Of a DNA stretch of 48,148 nucleotides, positions 9,232 to 17,813 are shown one piece after another. The position numbers and the translations under genes are program-made. The notes below the pieces were generated by a model that did no database searches, was not told the origin of the DNA, and was given only the letters and a program-made list of their open reading frames with translations. The DNA comes from Pseudomonas sp. M47T1 (GTDB taxonomy: Bacteria > Pseudomonadota > Gammaproteobacteria > Pseudomonadales > Pseudomonadaceae). The stretch spans positions 1-48,148 of the forward strand of contig NZ_AJWX01000039.1 in assembly GCF_000263855.1 (NCBI RefSeq), given 5' to 3'. Position 1 is the stretch's first letter. The number at the start of each line of letters is the position of its first letter.

Positions 9232-9382
9232 GCGTAGCAGCAACTGTGTTCATGTGGGAGCGGGCTCTGCCCGCGAAGAGGACGCCGTGGTGGTTCAGAT
9301 ACTTCGCGGTGTTCTTTTCGCGGGTAGAACCCGCTCCCACAGGTGCGGTGTGGTGTCAGGATGAATAGCGGTGCCTGTAGCA
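9232..9382. repeat. Dispersed REP-pair element, copy 1
   Basis: This stretch carries two inverted REP units: GTGGGAGCGGGCTCTGCCCGC on one arm and GCGGGTAGAACCCGCTCCCAC on the other, separated by a conserved spacer (GACGCCGTGGTGGTTCAGAT). A closely matching copy occurs at 46927-47040. The shared region runs from GCGTAGCAGCAACTGT to GGTGCCTGTAGCA. Copy 1 keeps both REP arms; copy 2 lacks the second arm. Confidence 0.85.
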
Positions 9383-9574
9383 AGCTGCCGAAGGCTGCGT
9401 CTGGCCTGCGCGGTGTGTCAGGTGTTGCGCGGCGCTGGTGACGCGGCCTTGGGCCGCTGCTTCGTCAGGTGGGTTACCTAGCCGCTATCAGCGCATCCAC
9501 CAACCCTTTCGCGCCCTCTCTGTGGTGCAGCGTCGACCACACTGTGACCAAACGGTGGGTGGCGGAAGGTACGC

Positions 9575-9755
9575 AGGGTGGTCAACCGGGAAGTCAGCAC
9601 CCGGCGCACCCGAAGGTGCCCCACGCACATTCCGCCATAAAGAGGCTGTGCAGGTAAGAAAATACCTGCACGCTGGCGCGACGCTGTGCGCTGACTTTAC
9701 CGGGTGACCAAGCCCTACCGCTGATGAGCAGCGGTGGGCAGAAAGGTTCTGCGGC
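9575..9755 (-). other. Highly structured palindromic element (possible ncRNA)
   Basis: An unexplained element with nested inverted repeats. A long-range stem pairs 9579-9598 with 9690-9710 (cores TGGTCA, CCGG and GTCAGC against their complements). It encloses a 5-bp hairpin at 9606-9619 and a perfect 9-bp hairpin at 9648-9671 (GTGCAGGTA / TACCTGCAC). Outside are hairpins 9717-9735 (ACCGCTG / CAGCGGT) and 9738-9752 (GCAGAA / TTCTGC). Read on the minus strand, the first inner hairpin has a C(UUCG)G tetraloop, which favours a minus-strand RNA. It lies downstream of the permease gene and upstream of the siderophore receptor. No protein-coding potential was convincing. It could be an ncRNA, a leader, or the footprint of a mobile element. 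Confidence 0.5.
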
Positions 9756-9805
9756 ATGAACTGCAGCACGCAGCCTGCACATCCAGCAGGGGTTTCAAGC
9801 TGGGC

Positions 9806-11326
9806 TCAGGAATGCTCGGACGCCGCCGACATCACCCCGCGCTGCGGCGCAGGCTGGCCATGATGTTCGCCCACCAGCGGAATCTCCTGGTGCTCGGCGT
9901 CATACAGCTTGCCGCCACTGAAGTAGTCCCCATCACGCAACGCCGCCACATCCCGGTACTGCAAGCTGCGCTCGGTACCCGCGACAAACACCGACTGCTG
10001 GTCTGAGTTGCCGGCGGTGAAGTGGTTGTAGGTCAGGTTCAGCACGATGGCCATGATCGCTGACGAGCTGATGCCGGAGTGGAAAATGGTGGCGAACCAG
10101 GTGGGGAAGTGGTCATAGAAGTTGGGGGCAGCGATGGGGATCATGCCGAAGCCGATGGAGGTGGCCACGATGATCAGGTTCATGTTGTTGCGGTAGTTGA
10201 CCTTGGACAGGGTGCGGATGCCGCTGGCGGCCACGGTGCCGAACAGCACGATGCCGGCGCCGCCGAGCACCGAGGTAGGCACGGCGGCGATGACTCGGCC
10301 CATAACCGGCAGCAACCCTAGAATCACCAGAAACACACCGCCGGTGGCCACCACGTAGCGGCTTTTCACGCCGGTGACGGCCACCAGGCCGACGTTCTGG
10401 GCGAAGGCGCTTTGGGTGAAAGAACCGAACACCGGCGCCAGCAGGCTGGACAGCATGTCGGCGCGCAGGCCGTTGCCCAGGCGTTTTGCATCGACCTTGG
10501 TGCCGATGATTTCACCCACGGCGAGAATGTCGGCCGAGGTTTCCACCAGGGTCACCATGATCACGATGCACATGGAGATGATGGCGGCCACATGAAAGGT
10601 GGGCAGGCCGAAGTGGAATGGGCTGGGCAGGCCGAACACCGGGCCCTGGCTGACGGTTGAAAAGTCGGCCATGCCCAGCAGGGTGGCGATCACCGTGCCG
10701 ATTACCATGGCCAGCAGAATCGACAGGCGCGAAATGGTGGCGCTGCCCACTTTGCTCAAGAACAGCACCAATACCAGGGTGAGTGCGGCCAGGCCGATGT
10801 TGCCCATGCTGCCAAAACTCTCGGCGTGGCTGTTGCCGCCCATGGCCCAGCGCGCTGCCACCGGCATCAGCGTCAGGCCGATGGTGGTGATGACAATGCC
10901 GGTGACCAGGGGCGGAAAGAAGCGCGTGATGCGCGAGAACACCGGGGTAATCAGCAGCCCGATCAAGGAGGCTGCCATCACCGCGCCGAGGATCGACGCC
11001 ACGCCGCCGCCTTCCTGGCTGCCGACAATCGCCACCATGGTGGCCACGCCCGAGAACGACACGCCTTGCACCAGCGGCAACTGGCAACCGAAGAATGGCA
11101 CCCCCAGGGTTTGCAGCAACGTGGCCAGGCCACCGGCAAACAGCGATGCAGCCACCAGCAGGCCGATTTCGGCGGGCGACAGCCCTGCGGCCTGGCCAAT
11201 GATCAGGGGCACCGCAACGATGCCTCCGTACATGGTCAGCACATGTTGCAACCCATACGCCATGTTGGCGAACAGGCCGAGGTTCTCATCTTCGGGGCGC
11301 ACAGCGGCAGGCGGGGACTCGATCAT
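9806..11326 (-). CDS. NCS2-family nucleobase (xanthine/uracil) permease
   Basis: An inner-membrane nucleobase:cation symporter of the NCS2 family, 506 residues, with about 14 hydrophobic helices. The N-terminal motif QHVLTMYGG and the substrate-site segments (VETSADILAVGEIIG in helix 8; SFTQSAFAQNVGLVAVTGV in helix 10) are characteristic of the xanthine/uric acid branch. The long hydrophilic C-terminal tail (about residues 440-506) is typical of pseudomonad members. The gene is on the same strand as a RutR-like regulator 250 bp upstream. A perfect ATTGTATACAAT palindrome sits in its promoter region. Substrate (xanthine, urate or uracil) cannot be fixed from sequence. Confidence 0.9.
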   Translation of the reverse strand: MIESPPAAVRPEDENLGLFANMAYGLQHVLTMYGGIVAVPLIIGQAAGLSPAEIGLLVAASLFAGGLATLLQTLGVPFFGCQLPLVQGVSFSGVATMVAIVGSQEGGGVASILGAVMAASLIGLLITPVFSRITRFFPPLVTGIVITTIGLTLMPVAARWAMGGNSHAESFGSMGNIGLAALTLVLVLFLSKVGSATISRLSILLAMVIGTVIATLLGMADFSTVSQGPVFGLPSPFHFGLPTFHVAAIISMCIVIMVTLVETSADILAVGEIIGTKVDAKRLGNGLRADMLSSLLAPVFGSFTQSAFAQNVGLVAVTGVKSRYVVATGGVFLVILGLLPVMGRVIAAVPTSVLGGAGIVLFGTVAASGIRTLSKVNYRNNMNLIIVATSIGFGMIPIAAPNFYDHFPTWFATIFHSGISSSAIMAIVLNLTYNHFTAGNSDQQSVFVAGTERSLQYRDVAALRDGDYFSGGKLYDAEHQEIPLVGEHHGQPAPQRGVMSAASEHS

Positions 11327-11392
11327 GATGGTGGTACCCTGATTTTTGTTGTGGGCTTACTGTATTCAATAGTTACTTATTGTGTCTATAAG

Positions 11393-11404
11393 ATTGTATA
11401 CAAT
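11393..11404. promoter_or_regulatory. Perfect palindrome ATTGTATACAAT, candidate operator
   Basis: A 12-bp perfect palindrome 66 bp upstream of the permease start codon, in an AT-rich stretch. The form fits GntR-type operators (TNGTNNNACNA-like halves) better than RutR operators (TTGACCA-TGGTCAA). It probably binds a regulator encoded elsewhere that controls nucleobase use. Confidence 0.5.
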
Positions 11405-11576
11405 AATCGATTCAGGCGATTCGGCGAGGCTGTCCCTGGTTGCGCTGAGCGGATGCTCCACCAAGACTCACCCCTTGCCCCATCGGCCCCTGCCACAAGG
11501 CTTTGCAGATCGAGCTGCGTGGAAATTCGTTCCTCAATCGATGCCACGCGTTTGCCGCTGAGCCACGCCTGCCCGA

Positions 11577-12197
11577 TCAAGGCTCCAGGCCGATGCCTCG
11601 CAGTATCACGGCGGTGATGGTCTGCACCGCGTCGGCAAACTGCGCGTCCGACAGGGGCTGGTTGCCGTTGAGCGCGGCCACCTGATGGTCGAAGTCGGCG
11701 TAGTGCTGGGTAGATGCCCAGATCATGTACAGCAGCGCTGATGGGCTGACCGGGCGAATGCGTTTTTCCTCGACCCATTGGCGAATCTTCGCTTCCTTGA
11801 GCTTGGCGCCGGTGGCCAGGTGTTCGTCGAGCTTGTCGCGGAAGAAGGGGGCGCCGAGCATCATCTCGTTGGTCCACAGCTTCGAGCCGTGGGGGCGCAG
11901 GCGCGAGTGGTTCATTTTTTCCATGATGTAGCTGGTGAGCACCACGCGGGGGTCGTCGAAACGCTCGAAGCAGGCGCCTTCCTGTTCCCAGGTCCCCAGC
12001 AGGTTGATCAGGACTTCGCGGTACAGGTCTTCCTTGGTGGAAAAGTAGTAGTTGAGGTTGGTGCGCGGCAGTTCGGCCTCCAGGGCAATGTCGGCCATGG
12101 CCGTGCCGGCGTAGCCGTTTTCGGCAAAGACCTTTTCAGCGGCCAGGAGGATTTTCTCGACGTTCTTTTGGCGAATCTTTATTTTCGGATTGGTCAT
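11577..12197 (-). CDS. TetR-family regulator with RutR-type C-terminal domain
   Basis: A cytoplasmic transcription repressor. From the ATG at 12197 (an in-frame upstream ATG would add 15 unrelated residues) the product is 206 residues. Residues 10-55 form the TetR helix-turn-helix (EKILLAAEKVFAENGYAGT, then LPRTNLNYYFSTKEDLY). The C-terminus has MIWASTQHYADFDHQV, almost identical to the conserved segment of E. coli RutR, which senses uracil and thymine. The neighbouring permease supports control by a nucleobase or its breakdown product. No RutR-like TTGACCA palindrome was seen next to it, so the ligand and operator are inferred. Confidence 0.85.
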   Translation of the reverse strand: MTNPKIKIRQKNVEKILLAAEKVFAENGYAGTAMADIALEAELPRTNLNYYFSTKEDLYREVLINLLGTWEQEGACFERFDDPRVVLTSYIMEKMNHSRLRPHGSKLWTNEMMLGAPFFRDKLDEHLATGAKLKEAKIRQWVEEKRIRPVSPSALLYMIWASTQHYADFDHQVAALNGNQPLSDAQFADAVQTITAVILRGIGLEP

Positions 12198-12266
12198 CGC
12201 TTGCCTGATCGAAAACGCGGGGGGAGGGCGGTGTGGCATCAAGCCATTCTAGCGGGCGCAAAGCAC

Positions 12267-12326
12267 CTGTGGGAGCTGGCGTGCCAGCGCGCTGTTAAAA
12301 GCTCGCTGGCACGCCAGCTCCCACAG
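12267..12326. repeat. Perfect 23-bp inverted repeat (REP pair) after the nucleotidase gene
   Basis: Arms 12267-12289 and 12304-12326 are perfect complements over 23 bp with a 14-nt loop. The core GTGGGAGCTGGCGTGCCAGC is a pseudomonad REP variant. It starts 12 bp beyond the stop of the nucleotidase gene, so it probably stabilises or terminates the exbD-tonB operon transcript before the TetR gene. Confidence 0.85.
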
Positions 12327-12338
12327 GGTCAGATCAGG

Positions 12339-14066
12339 TCAGGGGCGGGCGGCGGTCAAGGGCTGGCCGTCGCGCTGAATGCGGGCGGCAGAGGTGCCGC
12401 CGACGGGCGTGCCGGCCTGGTCCTGGGCCTTGAGGAAGGCAATCAGCGCGTCCTGGTCATTGAGGCCGGTGTCCAGGCGCTTGCTGGCCTTGGTCAGCAC
12501 GCTGAAGTTGTCACCGCCCTCGGCCATGAACGAGTTCACCGTCACGCGGTAGTCCTGGCTGGCCACCACCGGTTTGCCATCCACGGTCAGGCTGCCCGGG
12601 ATCACTCGCTGACCATCCGGCTTGGCGGCATCCCAGCGATAGCGCAGCGAAGAAGACGGTTGCAGCGGATAAAAGCCGTTGCCACCGTGCTGCCACTGCT
12701 GTTCGACCAACTCAAGCAGTTGCGCGCCCGTCAGGGTCAGGATATTGAGCGTGTTGTTGAACGGTTGCACGCTGGCCACCTGGCCGAAATTCAACTGCGT
12801 CTGCCCAGGCTCCAGGATCAGGTCGCTGCGAATGCCACCCAGGTTGGTGAAAGCCACCTGCGCGCCCAGGCTGCGGGTGGCGGCCAACTGGCCATCGGCG
12901 ACCAGGTCACCCATGCTCGACTCGCCGGCAGCGTTCAAGGTACGGGTCAACTCGCGGCTGGCGATGCGCGCGATGGGCTTGCCCAGCAGCGCCTGGCTGC
13001 GCTGTTCCACGCGTGCTTCCAGGGCGGCCACCTCAGGCATGGGTGGGTAGCGCTTGGGGTCCACGACGATATTGCGCGCGGTGGCGCTGAGCAACTGGTG
13101 CCTGGCGGGGTCGATGGTCAGCGTCAGGTAGGTGAGCAGGCGGCCGTAGGAGGCGCCTTGGGTCACCAGTTTGTCACCCACGCGGCACAGGTAGCCCTGG
13201 TGGGTGTGAGCGGTGATCACCACTTTCACTTCCGGCGCCAAGCGCTGGGCCACGTCGACGATGTCGCCTTTGAGGTGGCTGCAGTCGGCCTGGTCAAACC
13301 GCTCGGTGGTTTCGCCACCCTGATGGATCACCGCCACCACCGCGTCCACGCCTTGCTGGTGCAGGGCGGGCAACTGGGCGTTGATGGCATCGGCTTCGTC
13401 GATCGTGCTCAGGCCTTGCATGCCCTTGGCGCTGACCACCGACGCCACGTCACGCAACACGGCGCCGACGAAGGCGACTTTGACGCCGTTCACTTCTTCA
13501 ATCTGATAAGGCGCGAACAGCGGCTTGCCGGTGCCCTTGTCGATCAGGTTGGCGGCGATGTAGGGAAATTGCGTGCCGCGATAGTCCTTGTCGAACTGGC
13601 AGGCCTTATCGGGGCGTGGCGAGTCGCAGCCACCGTGAATCTGGCGCTGCAACTCGGCGCTACCCTGGTCCAGTTCATGGTTGCCGATCACGCTGAACTT
13701 CAGGCCCAGTAAGCCCAGGGCGTCCAGGGTGGGTTCGTCCGCCCACATAGACGAGATGGGTGGGCTGCCGCCAATCATGTCGCCGCCGCCGATCAGCAGC
13801 AGATGCGGGTCTTGCTGGCGCAGTTGGGCAATGACGCCGCTCAAGGCGTCGATGCCACCCGCTTTCATCACCACCTTGCCGCCAGGGGCGCTGGGCATGG
13901 GGTAGCTCAGTGGTGTAGCCACCAGGTTGCCGTGGAAGTCATTGACGGCGGCGATGTTGATTGTCACCGGTTTGGCCGGTGTAACGCTCTGGGCGCACGC
14001 GCCCAGCAGCACGGCGGCCGGCATCAGCAGGCTGGCGCGACGCAGTAAAAACGATAAAGAGAGCAT
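12339..14066 (-). CDS. 5'-nucleotidase/2',3'-cyclic phosphodiesterase lipoprotein (UshA/CpdB family)
   Basis: A metallophosphoesterase that removes phosphate from nucleotides outside the cytoplasm. The signal peptide ends in LGAC (lipid Cys at residue 24), so the enzyme is membrane-anchored. The N-terminal catalytic domain has NDFHGN (42-47), GGGDMIGG (93-100, metal-ligand Asp96), GNHELD (128-133) and THTHQ. The C-terminal 5_nucleotid_C domain has the substrate-recognition stretches NLGGIRSDL and PFNNTLNILTLTG. At 575 residues it is full length. It is the last gene of the operon exbD-tonB-receptor-exbB-nucleotidase, 18 bp from exbB. The linkage implies that the co-encoded receptor handles nucleotides or their products. 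E. coli UshA itself is periplasmic, not a lipoprotein. Confidence 0.92.
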   Translation of the reverse strand: MLSLSFLLRRASLLMPAAVLLGACAQSVTPAKPVTINIAAVNDFHGNLVATPLSYPMPSAPGGKVVMKAGGIDALSGVIAQLRQQDPHLLLIGGGDMIGGSPPISSMWADEPTLDALGLLGLKFSVIGNHELDQGSAELQRQIHGGCDSPRPDKACQFDKDYRGTQFPYIAANLIDKGTGKPLFAPYQIEEVNGVKVAFVGAVLRDVASVVSAKGMQGLSTIDEADAINAQLPALHQQGVDAVVAVIHQGGETTERFDQADCSHLKGDIVDVAQRLAPEVKVVITAHTHQGYLCRVGDKLVTQGASYGRLLTYLTLTIDPARHQLLSATARNIVVDPKRYPPMPEVAALEARVEQRSQALLGKPIARIASRELTRTLNAAGESSMGDLVADGQLAATRSLGAQVAFTNLGGIRSDLILEPGQTQLNFGQVASVQPFNNTLNILTLTGAQLLELVEQQWQHGGNGFYPLQPSSSLRYRWDAAKPDGQRVIPGSLTVDGKPVVASQDYRVTVNSFMAEGGDNFSVLTKASKRLDTGLNDQDALIAFLKAQDQAGTPVGGTSAARIQRDGQPLTAARP

Positions 14067-14084
14067 GCGGACTCCTTGTCCTGA

Positions 14085-14729
14085 TCAGGCAGTGTGAGGT
14101 TGGCCGGCAGCCACGGTGGCATCGCTTGCCACCAGGTAACGGGTACCCAGGCCTGCACGCAACAGTAGCATTTTCAGGTGGTCGGCGATCAGCTCCTGAC
14201 GGTCTTGCAAGTGGCTGTTGAACACCAGGCCCACCAGCGCAATGGAAATACCCAACGCGGTCGCGTACAGCGCCGTGCCGATGCCGCGCGACACTTCGCC
14301 AGGGTCCGACACGCCCGCCTCGGCCAGGGCCTTGAAGGTGTCGATGATGCCCATGATGGTACCCAGCAGGCCCAGCAGGGGCGCCCCGGCCACTACCGCT
14401 TCAAGAATCCACAGGCTACGCGAGAGCTTGCCGCGCAGTTCGATATAGATGGCCTGGCCCAAGTCTTCCAGTTCCTGATGCGAGTGCAGGTGGCGGCGGC
14501 CTTCGTAGACTTGATCCAGCAGTTGCAGGGGCAGGCTATCGCGACCGGTGAGCTCGCTTGGCAGGTCGGCGACGCTGCGCACCTGGGGGGTCAGTGCGGG
14601 CACCAGGCGGCGCGCGCGGCTTAGGGAGTAGCTGAAGAAAATGCAGCGTTCGACGACGACAAAGGCGGCCAGGGCAGCGGCGCCGTACATCACGTAAAAG
14701 GTCAGGTCGTGGAGCAGGTTCATGTTCAT
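14085..14729 (-). CDS. exbB: ExbB-type proton-channel protein (MotA/TolQ/ExbB family)
   Basis: ExbB forms the pentameric inner-membrane motor that, with ExbD, uses the proton gradient to energise TonB. The 214-residue product has an N-terminal membrane helix (residues 5-25) and the two conserved C-terminal helices. The signature LLGLLGTIMGIIDTF and IGTALYATALGISIALVGLVF is clear. The ATG at 14729 is chosen over an upstream TTG because AAGGA lies 9 nt before it. It is separated from exbD by tonB and the receptor gene, an unusual order. It lacks the long periplasmic N-terminus of iron-type ExbB proteins, so it is probably dedicated to this operon. Confidence 0.93.
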   Translation of the reverse strand: MNMNLLHDLTFYVMYGAAALAAFVVVERCIFFSYSLSRARRLVPALTPQVRSVADLPSELTGRDSLPLQLLDQVYEGRRHLHSHQELEDLGQAIYIELRGKLSRSLWILEAVVAGAPLLGLLGTIMGIIDTFKALAEAGVSDPGEVSRGIGTALYATALGISIALVGLVFNSHLQDRQELIADHLKMLLLRAGLGTRYLVASDATVAAGQPHTA

Positions 14730-14783
14730 CAAGGCATATCCTTTTGAGATAAGGCCGGCGACTCGCGCCGCCGACCACGGGGG

Positions 14784-17015
14784 TCAGAAGCCGACTTCCA
14801 GGGAAACCATGGCGGTACGTTCTTCGCCAACGTTGTAATACGGAATGCTGGCGGCCACGCCGTTGTAGGCCTTGGAGTTGAACGACACGGTGCTGGCCGA
14901 CGACAGGTATTGCTTGTCGAACACGTTGAGCACCGAGAAGCGCAAGGTGGCCGTCTTGATGATTTTCTTGTCCACCGGCAGGTAGATACCGGCGTTCAAG
15001 TCGAACACCGTGCGGCCGGAGATTTTCTCGTCGTTGGTCAGGTCGCCGTAGTAGCTGCCCACGTATTTGCCGGCGACGTTGCCGTAGTAGTGCTTGTCGT
15101 CGTAGCCAAGGCTGGCGTTGAACATGTTCTTCGGCACGTTGGCCAACTGGTTGCCGGAGGTCGGCAGGTCGGCGCCCTTCGACACCACGTCGTCCTTCTG
15201 GGTGGACTGGGTGTAGGTGTACGAGGTGTAGTAGTTGAAGTTGTACGGCAGCAGGCCGCTCCACTCCAGTTCCAGGCCCTGGTTCACCACGTTGCCAACG
15301 TTGAGCATCTCGTAGTCGCCGTCGGCGTTGGTGGTGGAAACCTCCCGGTCCTTGTAGGCGATATGGAACAGGGTGGCGCTCACCGAAGTGCTCTTGGTGG
15401 TGTAGCGCCACCCCAGTTCCTGGTTCCAGCTCAACTCAGGCTTCACGTACATCGAGTCGGCAGTGTCGTACAGCACGTAGTTGGGCGGCGTGCGCATGTT
15501 GCGGGTGACGTTGTAGAACGCCTGGTTGTTTTCATTGATCTGGTAGCGAATGTTGAAGTTGGGCAGGAACTCATGGTACTTGCGATCGCGTTTTTCCGGC
15601 ACGTCGTAGAGGCTGGCCATCATGTCGCCATTGCGTTCCACGTACTGGTACGCCAGGCCACCGGCCAGGGTCCAGTCCGGGGTGAGCGTCCAGGTGTCTT
15701 GGGCCCAGAGTTTCTGCGCCGGGGTTTCGGTGTAGTAGTGGCGGCCCTGCACGGTGGCGCCATTGTTGTCGGTGACCTGGTCGGCGCCGTTGTACTCGGC
15801 CCATGGGCTGGACGGCGTGCCGTCGGCGTTGATGCTGATGAATGGCTGGGTCTGACGCTGGCGAGCCTTTTCATACCAGTAGCCGAAGTCCAGGCTATGG
15901 TCGTCGCTGACGTCCCACTTGAGTTTCGACATCACGCCCGAGCGCCAGGTCTCGGTCACCGAAGGCCGGTAGTAGGTGTTGGACGCCAGGCCCGCCAGGT
16001 TGTAGTTGCCTGCGATGGAGGAGCTGCTCGACAACGTCGAGGCGTTGCCGGTGAAGCTGTTGGCGTAGCTGTAGGAGTAATACGGCGCCACCGACAACGA
16101 CAGGTTGTCGCGCAGTTGAAAGCGCTGGGTCACCGAAGCGTTGAGCGTCTCGGAGTTGTTGCGGTTGAGTTTGTAATAGCTCGACAACTTGCCGCTCTTG
16201 TAGACCGGCGTTTCCGAATAGTCGGCGCGTGGGTCGGCGTCAAACTGCGCCTTGCTCAAGGTACTGTAGTTATACCCTTCCTGCCTGGCGTACTTGACGA
16301 TCACGTTGGTGGAGTTGCCACTGCCATCGTCGAACAGGGTGTTCCATTCCACCTTGTCGGCCCGCACGCCACCGCTGCCGCGCCACTTGTCACCCTCGGT
16401 GTGGGAGGCCGACAGCCAACTTCTGAAACCATCGATATCGCCGGTATTGAGGCGGGCGAAACTCTTGCGCAAGTTGTGGGTGCCTACCGACTGTTTGACG
16501 AATACGCCGAAGTCTTTTTCCGGCCGGATAGTCACCAGGCCGATGTTGCCGCCGCTGGAACCAATGTGCGGGCCATCGGCTTCGGAAGAGCCCTGGGTGG
16601 CGAACACTTCGGCCAGGTTTTCCGGATCGCCCAGCAAGTTGGGGTAAATGGCATAGCTGCCCGAGTCGTTGATGGGGATGCCATCGGCGGAAATACCCAC
16701 CTGGTCGGAGTTCATCCCGCGCATGGTGAAGCTGGTGCCCACCAGGCCCGTGGCGTCGGTGCTGCTGACGTTGATGCCGGGGGTGTACTTGAGCTTGTCC
16801 AGGGCGTTGGCGGTGCTGGACATCTGGTCCATGGCTTCCTTGGTGACAGTGGAGCGCGCCTTGGCGCTATCCTCTTGCACCATGTGGCCGCCGCCCAGGC
16901 TTTGCCCAGTCACGGTGACATCGCCAATGTCCATTGAATCGTCGGCGAGGGCGGCGAGCGTCCAGCCGCCTGCCCCCACGGCAAGTAGCGTTATAAACAA
17001 ACTGTTGAGTTTCAA
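14784..17015 (-). CDS. TonB-dependent outer-membrane receptor, dedicated TonB operon
   Basis: A 743-residue TonB-dependent receptor with a signal peptide ending near ALADD. A TonB-box-like MDIGDVTVTG is close to the mature N-terminus. The plug has FTMRGMNSDQVGISADGIPI and IGSSGGNIGLVTIRPEKDFG, and the barrel ends in SLEVGF. It lacks the siderophore-receptor plug motifs of the 6794-8938 receptor and is distant from it. The start is TTG with a GGGG ribosome site 8 nt upstream; no better start exists. It sits between tonB (42 bp) and exbB (54 bp), with a nucleotidase at the operon end. The ligand is unknown; nucleotide or a phosphorylated organic compound is inferred from context. Its promoter region has no clear Fur box. 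Confidence 0.9.
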   Translation of the reverse strand: MKLNSLFITLLAVGAGGWTLAALADDSMDIGDVTVTGQSLGGGHMVQEDSAKARSTVTKEAMDQMSSTANALDKLKYTPGINVSSTDATGLVGTSFTMRGMNSDQVGISADGIPINDSGSYAIYPNLLGDPENLAEVFATQGSSEADGPHIGSSGGNIGLVTIRPEKDFGVFVKQSVGTHNLRKSFARLNTGDIDGFRSWLSASHTEGDKWRGSGGVRADKVEWNTLFDDGSGNSTNVIVKYARQEGYNYSTLSKAQFDADPRADYSETPVYKSGKLSSYYKLNRNNSETLNASVTQRFQLRDNLSLSVAPYYSYSYANSFTGNASTLSSSSSIAGNYNLAGLASNTYYRPSVTETWRSGVMSKLKWDVSDDHSLDFGYWYEKARQRQTQPFISINADGTPSSPWAEYNGADQVTDNNGATVQGRHYYTETPAQKLWAQDTWTLTPDWTLAGGLAYQYVERNGDMMASLYDVPEKRDRKYHEFLPNFNIRYQINENNQAFYNVTRNMRTPPNYVLYDTADSMYVKPELSWNQELGWRYTTKSTSVSATLFHIAYKDREVSTTNADGDYEMLNVGNVVNQGLELEWSGLLPYNFNYYTSYTYTQSTQKDDVVSKGADLPTSGNQLANVPKNMFNASLGYDDKHYYGNVAGKYVGSYYGDLTNDEKISGRTVFDLNAGIYLPVDKKIIKTATLRFSVLNVFDKQYLSSASTVSFNSKAYNGVAASIPYYNVGEERTAMVSLEVGF

Positions 17016-17057
17016 GAGCGGTCCCCTGATGGAGTTAAGTGTGCAGTTGAAGTTTTT

Positions 17058-17810
17058 TTAGTTATCCAGGTTGTAAACAAGCGTTGCGCTGAAGCGGTAT
17101 TTGTCCTTGCCCGAAAAAGCCGTTTCGGGGAAAGGCACTACTTTGTCCATGCGCCGCAAACTGGTTTGCGCCGCGCGGTTGAGCAGCATGTTGGTGGCGC
17201 GTTTTTCGATGCCCGAATCCAGCACCTTGCCGCTGCGGTCCACCTCCAGCCACACCACCACATTGCCCTCGGGGCGTTGCAGCGAGGCCTCGCGCCCGGT
17301 GGGGTATTGCTTGTACTTTTCCAGCTCCGCCAGCAGCCTGGCGATGTAACGGCTTTCCACGTCCACCGGGCTGGGCGGCGGAGGCGGTGCCGCGGGTTTG
17401 GCCGCCACCACCGGTGCTACCGGTGCTACCGGTGCTACCGGTGCCGCCGGGACGGCCGGTACCGCGGTGGGCGGGGTGGGCACCGCCGGCTTCACCGGTG
17501 CCACCTTGGCCGCCTGCGGTTTGGGCTTGGGCGGTGGCGGTTTCGCCACCGCTGGCTTGGGTTTGGGCGGTGGCGCCTGCTCAACGGCCTCGGCCACATC
17601 CTCGGGAGGGGGCGGCGGGGCGGCTTCAGGCACCGGCTCAGGCGGCGGGGGCGGCGCTTCGGGCTCCACCAGCGCCACTTCCACGGTGCTGTCGTCGTAC
17701 TTGGGGGTGATCTTGAGGTCCGAATGCAGGGCGCTGTGAATCGCCGCCGCCAGCAGGCACAGGGCCGGCAGGCAGGCCAGGGCCTTGCGGGACTTGAATA
17801 GCATCCACAT
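17058..17810 (-). CDS. tonB: TonB energy-transducing protein
   Basis: TonB spans the periplasm and passes energy from ExbB-ExbD to the receptor. The 250-residue product has an N-terminal membrane anchor (residues 8-28) and a long Pro/Ala/Lys-rich linker (about 50-150, with PPPPPEP and APVAPVAPV repeats). The C-terminal TonB domain (about 155-250) has YPTGREASLQRPEGNVVVWLEVDRSG-type structure and VYNLDN at the end. Three TonB features are in order. It starts 4 bp after exbD ends, so the two are translationally coupled. The linker is encoded by 9-bp tandem repeats that may vary in number. Confidence 0.93.
   Translation of the reverse strand: MWMLFKSRKALACLPALCLLAAAIHSALHSDLKITPKYDDSTVEVALVEPEAPPPPPEPVPEAAPPPPPEDVAEAVEQAPPPKPKPAVAKPPPPKPKPQAAKVAPVKPAVPTPPTAVPAVPAAPVAPVAPVAPVVAAKPAAPPPPPSPVDVESRYIARLLAELEKYKQYPTGREASLQRPEGNVVVWLEVDRSGKVLDSGIEKRATNMLLNRAAQTSLRRMDKVVPFPETAFSGKDKYRFSATLVYNLDN
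17410..17445. repeat. Four tandem 9-bp repeats in tonB linker
   Basis: ACCGGTGCT occurs three times in a row, followed by ACCGGTGCC. On the coding strand this encodes repeated Ala-Pro-Val units. Being a multiple of three, gain or loss of units would change linker length without a frameshift. Confidence 0.9.
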
Positions 17811-17813
17811 GGC

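Noticed and set aside
9575..9755. Retron or toxin-antitoxin interpretation of the structured element
   Set aside because: No reverse transcriptase, transposase, toxin or antitoxin gene lies within reach.
9594..9782. Small cysteine-rich open frame over the structured element
   Set aside because: It overlaps strong hairpins and has no ribosome site; the nested complementarity explains the sequence better than coding.
11778..13712. Long open frame antisense to the TetR and nucleotidase genes
   Set aside because: It spans two well-supported genes and their REP hairpin on the other strand, with no recognisable motif.
14910..16937. Long open frame antisense to the TonB-dependent receptor gene
   Set aside because: High GC creates long open frames opposite real genes; the translation is low-complexity, rich in V, G, H and R, with no domain, whereas the minus-strand frame is a clear receptor.
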